From contig NZ_JAJOMA010000007.1 of NCBI RefSeq assembly GCF_021129235.1, forward strand, positions 235,254 to 299,253: a stretch of DNA of 64,000 nucleotides, read 5' to 3'. Origin of the DNA: Kineosporia mesophila (GTDB taxonomy: Bacteria; Actinomycetota; Actinomycetes; Actinomycetales; Kineosporiaceae). The stretch's first letter is position 1. Each line of letters opens with the position of its first letter. Positions 43,347 through 51,847 of this stretch are shown here, one piece after another. Below the pieces are notes generated by a model, which was not told the DNA's origin, searched no databases, and saw only the letters and a list, made by a program, of their open reading frames with translations. Both the position numbers and the translations under genes were made by a program.

Positions 43347-44636
43347 ATGCACGACCCGCGCGCCCTGCTCGACCCGGGCAACGAGGCGGTTCGCCGGCTC
43401 GCCCGCCGAGGCTACACACTCGACTCGGCCGCATTGGAAGAACTGCTGTCCAGCCGGAACTCCGGCATCAAGACGGCGGACGACCTGCGTGCCGAGTCCA
43501 AGAAGCTGGCCGGTGAGGTCGGTAAGACGGCCAAGGCCGGCGGCGACGTGACCGCGCTGAAAGAGCGCGCCCGCGAGCTGAAGGACGAGATCAAGCAGGC
43601 CGAGGAGCGCGCCGAGGCGGCGAGTGCCGACCTGCGTGACCTGATGCTGAACATCCCGAACCTGCCGCTGGACACGCTGCCCGACGGCTTCAGCGACGAG
43701 GACGCCACCGAGGTCCGCCGCTGGGGCACCCCGCCGCAGTTCGACTTCACCCCGCGCGACCACGTCGAGCTGGGGGAGCGCACGGGCATTCTCGACTTCG
43801 CCCGGGCCACGAAGCTGTCGGGCCCGCGGTTCCGGGTGGCCCGGGGCGCGGGGGCGGCGCTGGAGCGGGGTCTGGCCTCGTTCTTCCTCGACCTGCACAC
43901 CCGTGAGCACGGTTACACCGAGTTCTCGGTGCCGCACCTGGTCATGCCCAGCGCCCTGCTCGGTACCGGCCAGCTGCCGAAGTTCGAGGAAGACCTGTTC
44001 CGCACCGCTGCGGGCACGCGTGACCTCTACCTGATCCCGACGGCCGAGGTTCCGCTGACGAACCTGCACGCCGACGAGATCGTCGAGCCCGGCGACCTGC
44101 CCCTGGCCTACACCGCCTGGACGCCGTGCTTCCGCTCGGAGGCCGGCTCCTACGGTCGTGACACCCGGGGCCTGATCCGGCTGCACGAGTTCGAGAAGGT
44201 CGAGATGGTGCGCATCGTCGCCGCCGACTCCTCGCAGAACGAGCTCGAGAAGCTGGTCGGTCACGCCGAAGCGGTGCTGCAGAAGCTGGGCCTGGCCCAC
44301 CGCACGATCCTGCTGGCCGCGGGTGACACCGGTTTCGGCGCCCAGATGACCTACGACGTGGAGGTCTGGCTGCCCGGGCAGGACACCTACCGGGAGATCT
44401 CGTCCTGCTCGGACTGCGGTCAGTTCCAGGCGCGGCGCGCGAACATCCGTACGCGCACCGACGAGGGCAAGCGCGAGTTCGTCGCCACGCTGAACGGCTC
44501 GGGCCTGCCGATCGGCCGCACCATGGCCGCGGTGCTGGAGAACGGGCAGCAGGCCGACGGCTCGATCGTGCTGCCCGAGGTGCTCACCCGGTACACGGGT
44601 TTCAGCACGATCCACGCTGACGGCAAGACCGACTGA
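43347..44636 (+). CDS. serS: seryl-tRNA synthetase
   Basis: A 429-residue class II aminoacyl-tRNA synthetase. The N-terminal long coiled-coil arm (about 25-105) binds tRNA-Ser. Motif 2 is FRSEAGSYGRDTRGLIRLHEFEKVEM and motif 3 GSGLPIGRTMAAVLENGQQADGSI. The start opens MHDPRALLDPGNEAV after GAGAGG. The length is normal for bacteria, and no specific regulatory leader was found in the 121 bp upstream. Confidence 0.97.
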   Translation: MHDPRALLDPGNEAVRRLARRGYTLDSAALEELLSSRNSGIKTADDLRAESKKLAGEVGKTAKAGGDVTALKERARELKDEIKQAEERAEAASADLRDLMLNIPNLPLDTLPDGFSDEDATEVRRWGTPPQFDFTPRDHVELGERTGILDFARATKLSGPRFRVARGAGAALERGLASFFLDLHTREHGYTEFSVPHLVMPSALLGTGQLPKFEEDLFRTAAGTRDLYLIPTAEVPLTNLHADEIVEPGDLPLAYTAWTPCFRSEAGSYGRDTRGLIRLHEFEKVEMVRIVAADSSQNELEKLVGHAEAVLQKLGLAHRTILLAAGDTGFGAQMTYDVEVWLPGQDTYREISSCSDCGQFQARRANIRTRTDEGKREFVATLNGSGLPIGRTMAAVLENGQQADGSIVLPEVLTRYTGFSTIHADGKTD

Positions 44637-44639
44637 CTA

Positions 44640-45053
44640 TCAGCCGGAGATCGTCGGCCCCACCTCGGTCGGCGTGATCCGGATCAGGCAGCGGTGTTCA
44701 CGCTGCATCGCGGCGCGGTAGTCGTCCCAGTCCGGGTGCTCACCGGAAATGCTCCGGTAGTAGTCCTCGAGCAGGGGTAGCGCGGCGGGCAGCGTGACCA
44801 CGTCGGCGGGGCCGGCGATCTGCACCCACGGGCCGTAGAACTCGTCGGTGAACACGGCCAGCCAGGCGCGGGCGTCGCGCTGCAGGTGCTTGACCTTCAT
44901 CGCGGGTTCGCGGGTGCTGATCACGACCTGGGTCCCGTCGCCCGACACACCCACCGTCACCGGTGACATCTGCGGGGCGCCGTCCTTCTTCAGGGTGGTG
45001 AGCACGGCGTTGTGGTTGTCCTGGCAGAACTTCAGGGCTTCGGCGATGTCCAT
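44640..45053 (-). CDS. PPOX-class (F420/FMN-dependent) oxidoreductase family protein
   Basis: A 137-residue split-barrel flavin- or F420-binding protein. The opening MDIAEALKFCQDNHNAVLTTLKKDGAPQMSPV and VVISTREPAMKVKHLQRDARAWLAVF are typical of PPOX-class TIGR-type actinobacterial proteins that reduce substrates with F420. The ATG is chosen for GAGGATGG upstream. Its stop lies 3 bp from the serS stop (convergent). Confidence 0.85.
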   Translation of the reverse strand: MDIAEALKFCQDNHNAVLTTLKKDGAPQMSPVTVGVSGDGTQVVISTREPAMKVKHLQRDARAWLAVFTDEFYGPWVQIAGPADVVTLPAALPLLEDYYRSISGEHPDWDDYRAAMQREHRCLIRITPTEVGPTISG

Positions 45054-45060
45054 CCAGCCA

Positions 45061-45150
45061 TCCTCAACCAAAATTGAGGACGCACCACACGACTCGTGTG
45101 GTGCTGGGGGCACCTCCCCAGCCCGAAGGGTTAGGGGGACCTCAATTTGT
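45061..45150. repeat. cluster of intergenic palindromes
   Basis: Three hairpins follow each other: TCCTCAA/TTGAGGA (45061-45080), GCACCACACGA/TCGTGTGGTGC with a one-base centre (45082-45104), and overlapping GGTGC/GCACC and GCTGGGG/CCCCAGC stems (45100-45122). The last, with its GCCCGAAGGGTTAGGGGGA tail, resembles palindromic repeats common between Streptomyces genes. It lies between the desaturase 3' end and the PPOX start. Confidence 0.6.
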
Positions 45151-45161
45151 TTCCGGTCAGC

Positions 45162-46166
45162 TCAGGCGGGTTGTTCGATCCGCTTGGCCTCGATCCGGTT
45201 CTCCTTGGGCCACTTCACGTTCCAGACCCAGCCGGCCTTCTCGAACAGCCAGATCAGCCGCGCCGAGATATCCCACTGGCCGGGGTCGACACCGTGCCGT
45301 GCGCAGGTCGGGTCGGCGTGGTGCAGGTTGTGCCACGACTCGCCGAAGCTCGGGATGGCGAGCAGCCAGACGTTCGAGGCGCGGTCTTTCAGCGTGGTTC
45401 GGAAGGGACGCTCGCCCATCACGTGGCAGACCGAGTTCACCGCCCAGGTGACGTGGTGGATCAGGGCGATGCGCACCAGCCCGGCCCAGAAGTACGCGGT
45501 GATGAAGCCGTGCCACGACTGACTCACCAGACCGCCGATGATCGCGGGGCCGAACAGGCTGGCCAGCAGGAAGAAGACGAAGTTCTTCTGGATGAAGCGG
45601 ATGTCCTTGTCGGCCACCAGGTCGGGGGCGAACCGCCGCGAGTTCGAGTTCTCCCGGGTGAACAGCCAGCCCATGTGCGCCCAGATCATGCCCTTGGCCA
45701 GGGCCGGCACGGTCTCGCCGAAGCGCCAGGGGGAGTGCGGGTCGTCCTCGTCGTCGGAGAACTGGTGGTGACGGCGGTGATCGGCGACCCAGCGGATCGG
45801 CGCGCCCTCGATCGCCATCGTGCCCGCGACCGTGAGCAGGATGCGCATGGGGCGCTTGGCCTTGAACGAACCGTGAGTCAGGTAGCGGTGGAAGCCGACC
45901 GTCACACCCAGGCCGGTGAACAGGTACATCACCGTGAACAGCACCACGTCGGTCCAGCCCAGCCAGCCGCCGATCCAGGCCACCGGGATCGCGGCGGCGA
46001 CCGCCACGAGCGGAGCGACGACGAAGAACCAGAGAAAGGCGATCTCGACGTTGCTCTTACGCCCGTAGGTCAGGGGCAGTTGCTGCCGGCGGGGGGCGCG
46101 CCCGGTGGAATCGGCCACGGGGGTGTTCAAGTCGCCGGCGTCGGCCGAACTGGTCGATGCGGTCAC
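45162..46166 (-). CDS. acyl-CoA (delta-9 type) fatty acid desaturase
   Basis: A 334-residue membrane di-iron desaturase. The three His boxes are HRYLTH (93-98), HRRHH (130-134) and HNLHH (about 275-279), with four membrane helices in two pairs. It introduces a double bond into acyl-CoA or acyl lipids, adjusting membrane fluidity. The GTG start follows CAGGGG by six bases; upstream in-frame starts lack a site. Confidence 0.93.
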   Translation of the reverse strand: MTASTSSADAGDLNTPVADSTGRAPRRQQLPLTYGRKSNVEIAFLWFFVVAPLVAVAAAIPVAWIGGWLGWTDVVLFTVMYLFTGLGVTVGFHRYLTHGSFKAKRPMRILLTVAGTMAIEGAPIRWVADHRRHHQFSDDEDDPHSPWRFGETVPALAKGMIWAHMGWLFTRENSNSRRFAPDLVADKDIRFIQKNFVFFLLASLFGPAIIGGLVSQSWHGFITAYFWAGLVRIALIHHVTWAVNSVCHVMGERPFRTTLKDRASNVWLLAIPSFGESWHNLHHADPTCARHGVDPGQWDISARLIWLFEKAGWVWNVKWPKENRIEAKRIEQPA

Positions 46167-46345
46167 GGAAGACCCCTGTCGCTGGGTGGTTGGACGGCTG
46201 ATCCTTTTGCTTACGTAACCGTAACCTACGACCCCGTAGGTTGCCCAGGCCGGAACGCCTGTGAAAGGGGTGACTCGGCCCGAGGTGCCCCGGATGAGCA
46301 TGTGGATTAGCACCGGACGCCGGAATCCCGCCAGAATCAGTCTTC

Positions 46346-47722
46346 GTGCCGTCCCCGCGTGTGCTCGCCGTGACCGCCCTCGCCGCCCTGGGCGGCCTGG
46401 CCGGGCTTCTCAGTGCCGGTGACGGGAGCGTGTCCGTCTCCACCGTTGCCGAGTCGATGCGGGGCGGGCTGGTCAGTCAGGCCTCCGGCGCCGTCGCGGC
46501 CGAGAACGCGAAGGCCGGTACGCGCACCTGGCGCATCGGCACCGCCCGCGCGGCCGCGCCGGGACTCATGGCCTACGCCGGGGCGACCTCCGCGGGGCCC
46601 GGCGAGAAGGTGCCCCTGTTCCTGCGGGGCAGCGGTGCCACCCACGCCCGGGCCTACCGCCTCGGCTGGTACGGCGGGGCGGGCGCCCGCCAGGTGTGGG
46701 AGGGCACGTTCCAGGCCACCGCGCAGACCGGGGCCGCGGCGAACTGGACCTCGACCTCCTCGATCGACACCACCGGCTGGCCCGAGGGCACCTACCTGAT
46801 CCGCCTCGACCTGGGCGGGGCCAGCCGTTACGTGCCACTGACCGTGACCGCCGCCCGTTCCGGGGCCGCGGGCCGGGTGGTCGTGCTGACCTCACCGATG
46901 ACCTGGGCCGCGACCGGGCGGACGGGTTCGGTCGGCAAGGGCCGCACCGTCACTCTCGACCGCCCGCTGATCACCGGCAACGGTGGTGGCGGGCTGGTGG
47001 CCGACGCCGGGCTGATCGCGCAGATCGAGCGGACCGGAACCGATGTCGTCTATCGGACCGACGCCGACCTGGCCGCCGCGCCCGGCCTGATCGACGGGGC
47101 CACGGCTCTTCTGGTCGACGGGGACAGCCGCTACTGGACGGCGCAGATGCGAACCTCGGTGCGCAAGGCCGTCGGCGCCGGCACCAACCTGGCGTTCTTC
47201 GGGGCCGGCTCCGCCGAGGTCAACGTGGTCCGTAATTCCACCGCCCCGCGAACTTTCACCGTCGCGGCGGCGGCGACCGCGGCGTCCTCCCTTCTCACCG
47301 GCTCGGTGGCCACCTGCCAGGCCGACCGCGCCGCCGGACTCACCGTGGCCGATCCGGCCTGGTGGGGTTTCCAGGGCGGATCGGTGCGCAACGGCGAGGT
47401 GCTGCGGCGCCTGGTGTCCGGACGGGTGGATCGCGTCGTGGATGGCTCGGGCGCGACCGTGGCAGCGTCGGCCGACCTGGCCTGCGGCCGGACCCAGGCC
47501 AGCAGCTATCTCGAGAATTCTTCCGGGGCGGGTGTGTTCACCGCCGGGACGCAGGCCTGGGCCTGCACCGTGAGCGGCGCCTGCACCGACGCGACCGGCC
47601 GCCGGATCAAGGCCGACGCCCGCGCCCAGCAGGTGGCGGCCCTGGTCACCCGCAACGTGGTGAAGGCCTTCGCAACCCCGAAGGCCGCCCGAACCTCTCG
47701 TGACGCCTCAAGCCCTTCGTGA
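46346..47722 (+). CDS. secreted protein resembling the N,N-dimethylformamidase large-subunit family
   Basis: A 458-residue secreted or exported protein with an N-terminal hydrophobic signal (about 5-25). AYRLGWYGGAGARQVWEG and TGWPEGTYLIRLDLGGASRYVPLTV are hallmarks of the N,N-dimethylformamidase beta-subunit-like family. The later segment LVDGDSRYWTAQMRTSVRKAVGAGTNLAFFGAG aligns with the family's HDEYW region but lacks the HDE, so amidase activity is doubtful. The GTG lies eight bases after CAGAAT (46332-46337), suggesting a leaderless start. The last residues, RTSRDASSPS, are encoded by the first units of a tandem repeat. Confidence 0.7.
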   Translation: MPSPRVLAVTALAALGGLAGLLSAGDGSVSVSTVAESMRGGLVSQASGAVAAENAKAGTRTWRIGTARAAAPGLMAYAGATSAGPGEKVPLFLRGSGATHARAYRLGWYGGAGARQVWEGTFQATAQTGAAANWTSTSSIDTTGWPEGTYLIRLDLGGASRYVPLTVTAARSGAAGRVVVLTSPMTWAATGRTGSVGKGRTVTLDRPLITGNGGGGLVADAGLIAQIERTGTDVVYRTDADLAAAPGLIDGATALLVDGDSRYWTAQMRTSVRKAVGAGTNLAFFGAGSAEVNVVRNSTAPRTFTVAAAATAASSLLTGSVATCQADRAAGLTVADPAWWGFQGGSVRNGEVLRRLVSGRVDRVVDGSGATVAASADLACGRTQASSYLENSSGAGVFTAGTQAWACTVSGACTDATGRRIKADARAQQVAALVTRNVVKAFATPKAARTSRDASSPS

Positions 47723-47808
47723 GGCCCTAAGCCTTCCGTGAGGCCCTAAGCCTTCCGTGACGCCTCAAACCTTCCGTGGCGCCCCCAAGCCTTCGGTGAC
47801 GCCCCAAA
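47694..47808. repeat. 19-20-bp tandem array, six units, leading into palindrome copy C
   Basis: Units start at 47694, 47713, 47732, 47751, 47770 and 47790, with consensus CCTTCCGTGAGGCCCTAAG. The next bases, CCTTCCGTGATC, begin palindrome C, so the unit is a copy of the palindrome's own left flank. The first two units encode the C-terminus and stop codon of the upstream gene. Confidence 0.9.
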
Positions 47809-47814
47809 CCTTCC

Positions 47815-47895
47815 GTGATCATGCAGAACCTCCCCAGTCTTCTAGAACTCTTGCTTTGGCAGTTCTAGAACTCCGGGGAGGTTTTGCATGATCAC
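47815..47895. repeat. interspersed palindrome, copy C (right arm intact, left arm with four changes)
   Basis: The right arm (47861-47895) is identical to copies A and B. The left arm (47815-47849) differs at four positions, one at GCAGAACC and three at CCCCAGTC. The loop is again 11 nt (CTTGCTTTGGC). The right flank is GAACAAAGGGGTTTTT, here with a T-run. It lies between convergent genes. Confidence 0.9.
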
Positions 47896-47919
47896 GAACA
47901 AAGGGGTTTTTAGAGGGCT

Positions 47920-48585
47920 TCAGCCGAGCTCGGCGTCGTGGGCCAGGATCGCGATCTGTACGCGGTTGGTGACCCCGAGCTTCGTCATCACCCGCGACAC
48001 GTGCGCTTTCACCGTGGCGACGCTCATGTAGAGCTCCTCGCCGATCTCCGCGTTCGACCCGCCCCGACCCACCGCGACGGCGACATCGCGCTCGCGGGGG
48101 CTCAGAGGTTCGAGCCGGGCCCGGGCCTCCTCGCGGCGTGAGGGTGTCTGCGGTACCGGGGCACCGACGTGCTCGATGAGGCGACGGGTGATGGCGGGGG
48201 AGAGCATCGCGTCACCGGCCGCCACCGTGCGGATGCCACGCACCAGATCGGCCGGGGGTGTGTCTTTCAGCAGGAAGCCGCCGGCCCCGGCCCGCAGTGC
48301 CCGCAGCACGTACTCGTCGGCGTCGAACGTGGTCAGCACGATGACCTGGGGCGGAGAGGGCTGCCGCATCAGCTGTTCGGTGGCGGTCAGGCCGTCGACC
48401 CGGGGCATCCGGATGTCCATGAGCACCACGTCGGGCCGGGTCTCCCGCACCGCCGCGAGCACCTGGGACCCGTCGTCGGCCTCCCCGGCCACCTCCACCT
48501 CATCGCTGCCGGAGAGCATCATCCGCAGCGCGGCCCGCACCAGCGCGTCATCGTCCACGATCAGCACGCGGGTCTTCTCAGGCAT
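47920..48585 (-). CDS. NarL/LuxR-type response regulator
   Basis: A 221-residue regulator. The receiver domain opens TRVLIVDDDALVRAAL with the phospho-acceptor Asp in DVVLMDIRMPRVDG, and the C-terminal LuxR helix-turn-helix is LSPRERDVAVAVGRGGSNAEIGEELYMSVATVKAHVSRVMTKL. The start ATG overlaps the kinase stop by 8 bp (ATGCCTGA), so the two are coupled. It most likely controls the divergent ABC exporter. Confidence 0.93.
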   Translation of the reverse strand: MPEKTRVLIVDDDALVRAALRMMLSGSDEVEVAGEADDGSQVLAAVRETRPDVVLMDIRMPRVDGLTATEQLMRQPSPPQVIVLTTFDADEYVLRALRAGAGGFLLKDTPPADLVRGIRTVAAGDAMLSPAITRRLIEHVGAPVPQTPSRREEARARLEPLSPRERDVAVAVGRGGSNAEIGEELYMSVATVKAHVSRVMTKLGVTNRVQIAILAHDAELG

Positions 48586-49819
48586 CACGCGGACCACCAT
48601 CCTCGTCGGGGAGCGACCAGGGCAACCAGGCGGTGAGCCGGAAGTCGCCGGACGAGATGCGGCCGTGCTCCAGGCGCCCCTCGGCCAGGCCGACCCGTTC
48701 GGCCAGTCCGACCAGTCCCTGACCGGCCCCCGGCAGCACGTCGGGCGGTGCCAGCGGCGACCGGTTCAGCACGCTCACGTCGATGCCCCGGCCCGGGCCA
48801 CCGGCCACGGACACGGTGACGGCGGTGTGGGGAGCGTGTTTCCGGGCGTTCGTCAGGCCTTCCTGGACGATCCGGTACACCGTGCGGCCGATCAGCTCGG
48901 GTGCGCCCTGATCGCCGTCGAGGGTGAGGGCGATGTGCATGCCCGCCGCCCGGGACTCGTCGATCAGGTCGGGGATGTCGCACAGGGTGGGCTGCGGCCG
49001 GCCCGGGGAGTCGTCCGTGTCCCCGGCCCGCAGCACCCCGATCACCTCGCGCAGATCCTGGAGCGCCTGGTGCGCGCTGGCCCGGATCACCGCGGCGGAC
49101 TCGGCCACCTCCGGCCCGGCCTTGTCGGCGCGGAACTCCAGGGCCCCGGCGTGCAGGGTGATCAGCGAGATCCGGTGACCGAGCACGTCGTGCATCTCCC
49201 GGGCGATGCGGGTGCGCTCGGACTGACGGGCCCGTTGCAGCAACAGGTTCCGCTCGCTCTCGGCCCGCTCGGCGCGATCGCGCAGCGAGAGGATCAGCTG
49301 GTAGCGGGCCCGGGCGAACAGGCCCCAGGCCACCACCGCGCCGATCAGTAGCACGGCTACCACGAGGCTGGTCACCGGCGAGGTGTTCAGGTCGGGCCGG
49401 ACGACGACGTAGACGACCCCGGAGGCCAGGTTGACCACCGCCAGCAGGGCGACGTGCCGCAGCGGACGGCGCACGGCCACGGTGAACAGCAGCACCTGGG
49501 CCGGTACCGCGGCGATCGAGGAGAAGGCGGAGAGCACGGCCATCAGCAGCCCGAGACGGACCGGCCAGCGCCGCCGCCACCAGATCAGCACCACACAGGG
49601 GAGACCGACCAGGCCGTCGGCCACCATCAGGATCCGGGGCGGTGGGGGAGTGGGCTCGGTGCCGGCCATGGCCAGCAGCAGGCCCATCCCCAGGCAGATC
49701 AGGAACAGGACGGTGTCTACCACCCAGTCGCGGGGGGAACGTCGCAGCTCGCGGGCTCGCACACCCTCGTCCAGCTCCGCCGGGATCCAGCCCGAGAACC
49801 ATCGTCCGCCCGTACTCAC
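48578..49819 (-). CDS. sensor histidine kinase (HisKA_3 type)
   Basis: A 413-residue kinase with about five or six N-terminal membrane helices (residues 30-175), no large extracellular domain, and a cytosolic coiled coil. The phospho-acceptor His lies in RTRIAREMHDVLGHRISLI, and the HATPase domain contains VYRIVQEGLTNARKHAPHTAV and GQGLVGLAERV. The architecture resembles DesK- or LiaS-like sensors of membrane stress. Coupled to the response regulator downstream and divergent from the ABC genes. Confidence 0.92.
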   Translation of the reverse strand: MSTGGRWFSGWIPAELDEGVRARELRRSPRDWVVDTVLFLICLGMGLLLAMAGTEPTPPPPRILMVADGLVGLPCVVLIWWRRRWPVRLGLLMAVLSAFSSIAAVPAQVLLFTVAVRRPLRHVALLAVVNLASGVVYVVVRPDLNTSPVTSLVVAVLLIGAVVAWGLFARARYQLILSLRDRAERAESERNLLLQRARQSERTRIAREMHDVLGHRISLITLHAGALEFRADKAGPEVAESAAVIRASAHQALQDLREVIGVLRAGDTDDSPGRPQPTLCDIPDLIDESRAAGMHIALTLDGDQGAPELIGRTVYRIVQEGLTNARKHAPHTAVTVSVAGGPGRGIDVSVLNRSPLAPPDVLPGAGQGLVGLAERVGLAEGRLEHGRISSGDFRLTAWLPWSLPDEDGGPRDA

Positions 49820-49971
49820 CAGACCACCGTAGGCACCCGATCAGGCAGCCACTATCTCCCCAGGGCGAACCGACCACCTACTTTGGTCTACCCACAGGTC
49901 ATCCTCAGGTGATCACCAATCGGCCCGAAGACGGACGCGCCGGGCCGGGACGGGACGGCAGAGTTGTTCCC

Positions 49972-50901
49972 GTGATCGAGATCGAGAACCTGACGAAGCG
50001 ATACGGCACCCAGACCGCTGTCGCCGACGTGTCCTTCCGGTGCGAGACCGGCACCGTGACGGGGTTCCTCGGCCCTAACGGTGCGGGTAAGAGCACGACG
50101 ATGCGAATTCTGTGCGGCCTCACCCCGGCGACCGGCGGACGCGCGCTGATCGACGGCACCCCGTACCGGAACCTCCCCAACCCCGGGCGCGCGGTGGGCG
50201 TGCTCCTGGACGCCTCCGCCCAGCACGCCGGCCGGACCGGCCGCGAGGTGCTCACCCTGGGCACGATGGTGCTCGGCCTGCCGCGCGAGCGGGTCACCCA
50301 GGTGCTCGACCTGGTGGGCCTGGACAAGAAGGCCGCCGACAAGCGGGTCGGCAACTACTCCCTGGGTATGCGCCAGCGCCTCGGCCTGGCCCACGCCCTG
50401 CTCGGCAACCCGTCCACCCTGGTGCTCGACGAGCCGGCCAACGGCCTCGACCCCGAGGGCATCTTCTGGATGCGCGGTCTGCTGCGCGAGTTCGCCGACC
50501 GCGGCGGAACGGTGCTGCTGTCGTCCCACCTGCTGCACGAGATCGAAGCGGTTGCAGACCATCTGGTGATGATCGGCAACGGCCGGATCGCAGCCGACGG
50601 CAGCAAGCAGGAACTGCTGGCCGGTGCGGGCACCCTGGTGCGCGCCCTGGAGCCGGAGCCCCTGGCCGACGCCCTGCGGCGCGCCGGGGTCACCATCACC
50701 CCGACCGCGGACGGCGCGTTCCTCGCCGACGCCGAAGCCCTCGTCATCGGCCGGGCGGCCGCCGCGATCGGTGCCGTGCTGACCGAACTGCGCGCCGCCG
50801 ACGGCGCCGGTCTGGAGGCCCTGTTCCTTCAGCTCACCGCCACCGCCAGCACATCCGCGCCGGCCGGTGCGATCAACCCCTCGATGGAGGTCGCGCGATG
50901 A
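49972..50901 (+). CDS. ABC transporter ATP-binding protein (BcrA/CcmA-type exporter)
   Basis: A 309-residue ATPase. Walker A is GPNGAGKSTTMR, the signature YSLGMRQRLGLA, Walker B LVLDEPANGLDPEG, and the switch His is in LLSSHLLHEIEAVA. The C-terminal 80 residues are a variable domain. The GTG opens MIEIENLTKRYGTQTAV. It overlaps the permease start as ATGA. The pair resembles drug- or bacteriocin-resistance exporters under control of the divergent two-component system. Confidence 0.92.
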   Translation: MIEIENLTKRYGTQTAVADVSFRCETGTVTGFLGPNGAGKSTTMRILCGLTPATGGRALIDGTPYRNLPNPGRAVGVLLDASAQHAGRTGREVLTLGTMVLGLPRERVTQVLDLVGLDKKAADKRVGNYSLGMRQRLGLAHALLGNPSTLVLDEPANGLDPEGIFWMRGLLREFADRGGTVLLSSHLLHEIEAVADHLVMIGNGRIAADGSKQELLAGAGTLVRALEPEPLADALRRAGVTITPTADGAFLADAEALVIGRAAAAIGAVLTELRAADGAGLEALFLQLTATASTSAPAGAINPSMEVAR

Positions 50902-51683
50902 GCGCCCAGACCGCTCTTCCCGCCTGGGCCGCCCCGGGCGCCACGCAGTCCACGAAGATCAGCACGCCGGGGATGCTCACGCTGACCCGGATCGAGCTGC
51001 GCAAGATGTCCGACACCCGGGCCGGCCGCTGGCTGCTCATCATCACCGCCGGGCTGGTGGTCCTGGTGGTCGGCGCGACGGCGATCTGGGGCTCGGACGA
51101 GGGCAGCTGGGCGAACTACACCAGCCTGGCCACGATCCCCATCACGATCCTCGGGCCGGTGGTCGGGATCATGACCGTCACCAGCGAGTGGAGCCAGCGC
51201 ACCGCCCTCACCACGTTCACCCTGGTGCCGCAGCGGGGCCGGGTGATCGTCGCGAAGTTCCTGGCCGCCGTGGTGCTGGCCGTGGTCACCGTCGTGATCA
51301 CGCTGGTCGTCGCCGCCGTGGCCACCGCGATCAGCAGTGGTGACGACCCCTGGGACCAGACCGCCACGTCTGTCGCCACCCTGCTGCTGTACGTCGCGAT
51401 CTACTTCGCCATCGGTGTCGGGTTCGGTCTGCTGCTCTCCAGCACCCCGGTCGCGATCGTCAGCTTCTTCGCCCTGCCGATCGCGTTCTCCCTGCTCTCG
51501 TTGTTCTCCGCCCTGGAAACCCCGATCGAGTGGCTGAACCCCAACACGACGCTGGAGGTGCTCAACTCCACCGACGCGATCAGTGGTGAGGACTGGGCGA
51601 AGGTGCTCGTGTCGTCCCTGATCTGGATGGTCGTGCCCCTGGTGGTTGGGGGTGTGCTGACCTCCCGGCGCGAGGTGAAATAG
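50898..51683 (+). CDS. ABC transporter permease (ABC-2 type)
   Basis: A 261-residue permease with six membrane helices, including LLIITAGLVVLVVGATAIW, FLAAVVLAVVTVVITLVVAAVATAI and VSSLIWMVVPLVVGGVL. The conserved GPVVGIMTVTSEWSQRTALTTF loop is typical of ABC-2 exporters. The first 30 residues are cytosolic. It ends 7 bp before the stop-proximal GAATTC, with no clear terminator. Confidence 0.9.
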   Translation: MSAQTALPAWAAPGATQSTKISTPGMLTLTRIELRKMSDTRAGRWLLIITAGLVVLVVGATAIWGSDEGSWANYTSLATIPITILGPVVGIMTVTSEWSQRTALTTFTLVPQRGRVIVAKFLAAVVLAVVTVVITLVVAAVATAISSGDDPWDQTATSVATLLLYVAIYFAIGVGFGLLLSSTPVAIVSFFALPIAFSLLSLFSALETPIEWLNPNTTLEVLNSTDAISGEDWAKVLVSSLIWMVVPLVVGGVLTSRREVK

Positions 51684-51847
51684 GAATTCCTCGGGAGGGG
51701 ACAGCGAGCCGGTGGCGATCTGGTCACCGGCTCGCTGCTGTTCCCGGGCGTGAACCGGGCGTGGACCGGCTCTGAAGCTGTGCATCTCATAGCTGGTTCA
51801 CAGCCCGGATGCGGGGTTCGCTCATCCCGGCCACCAACTCTGAACCC

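Noticed and set aside
47694..47820. Tandem array as a CRISPR
   Set aside because: Units are 19-20 bp, contiguous and without spacers, and no cas genes are present.
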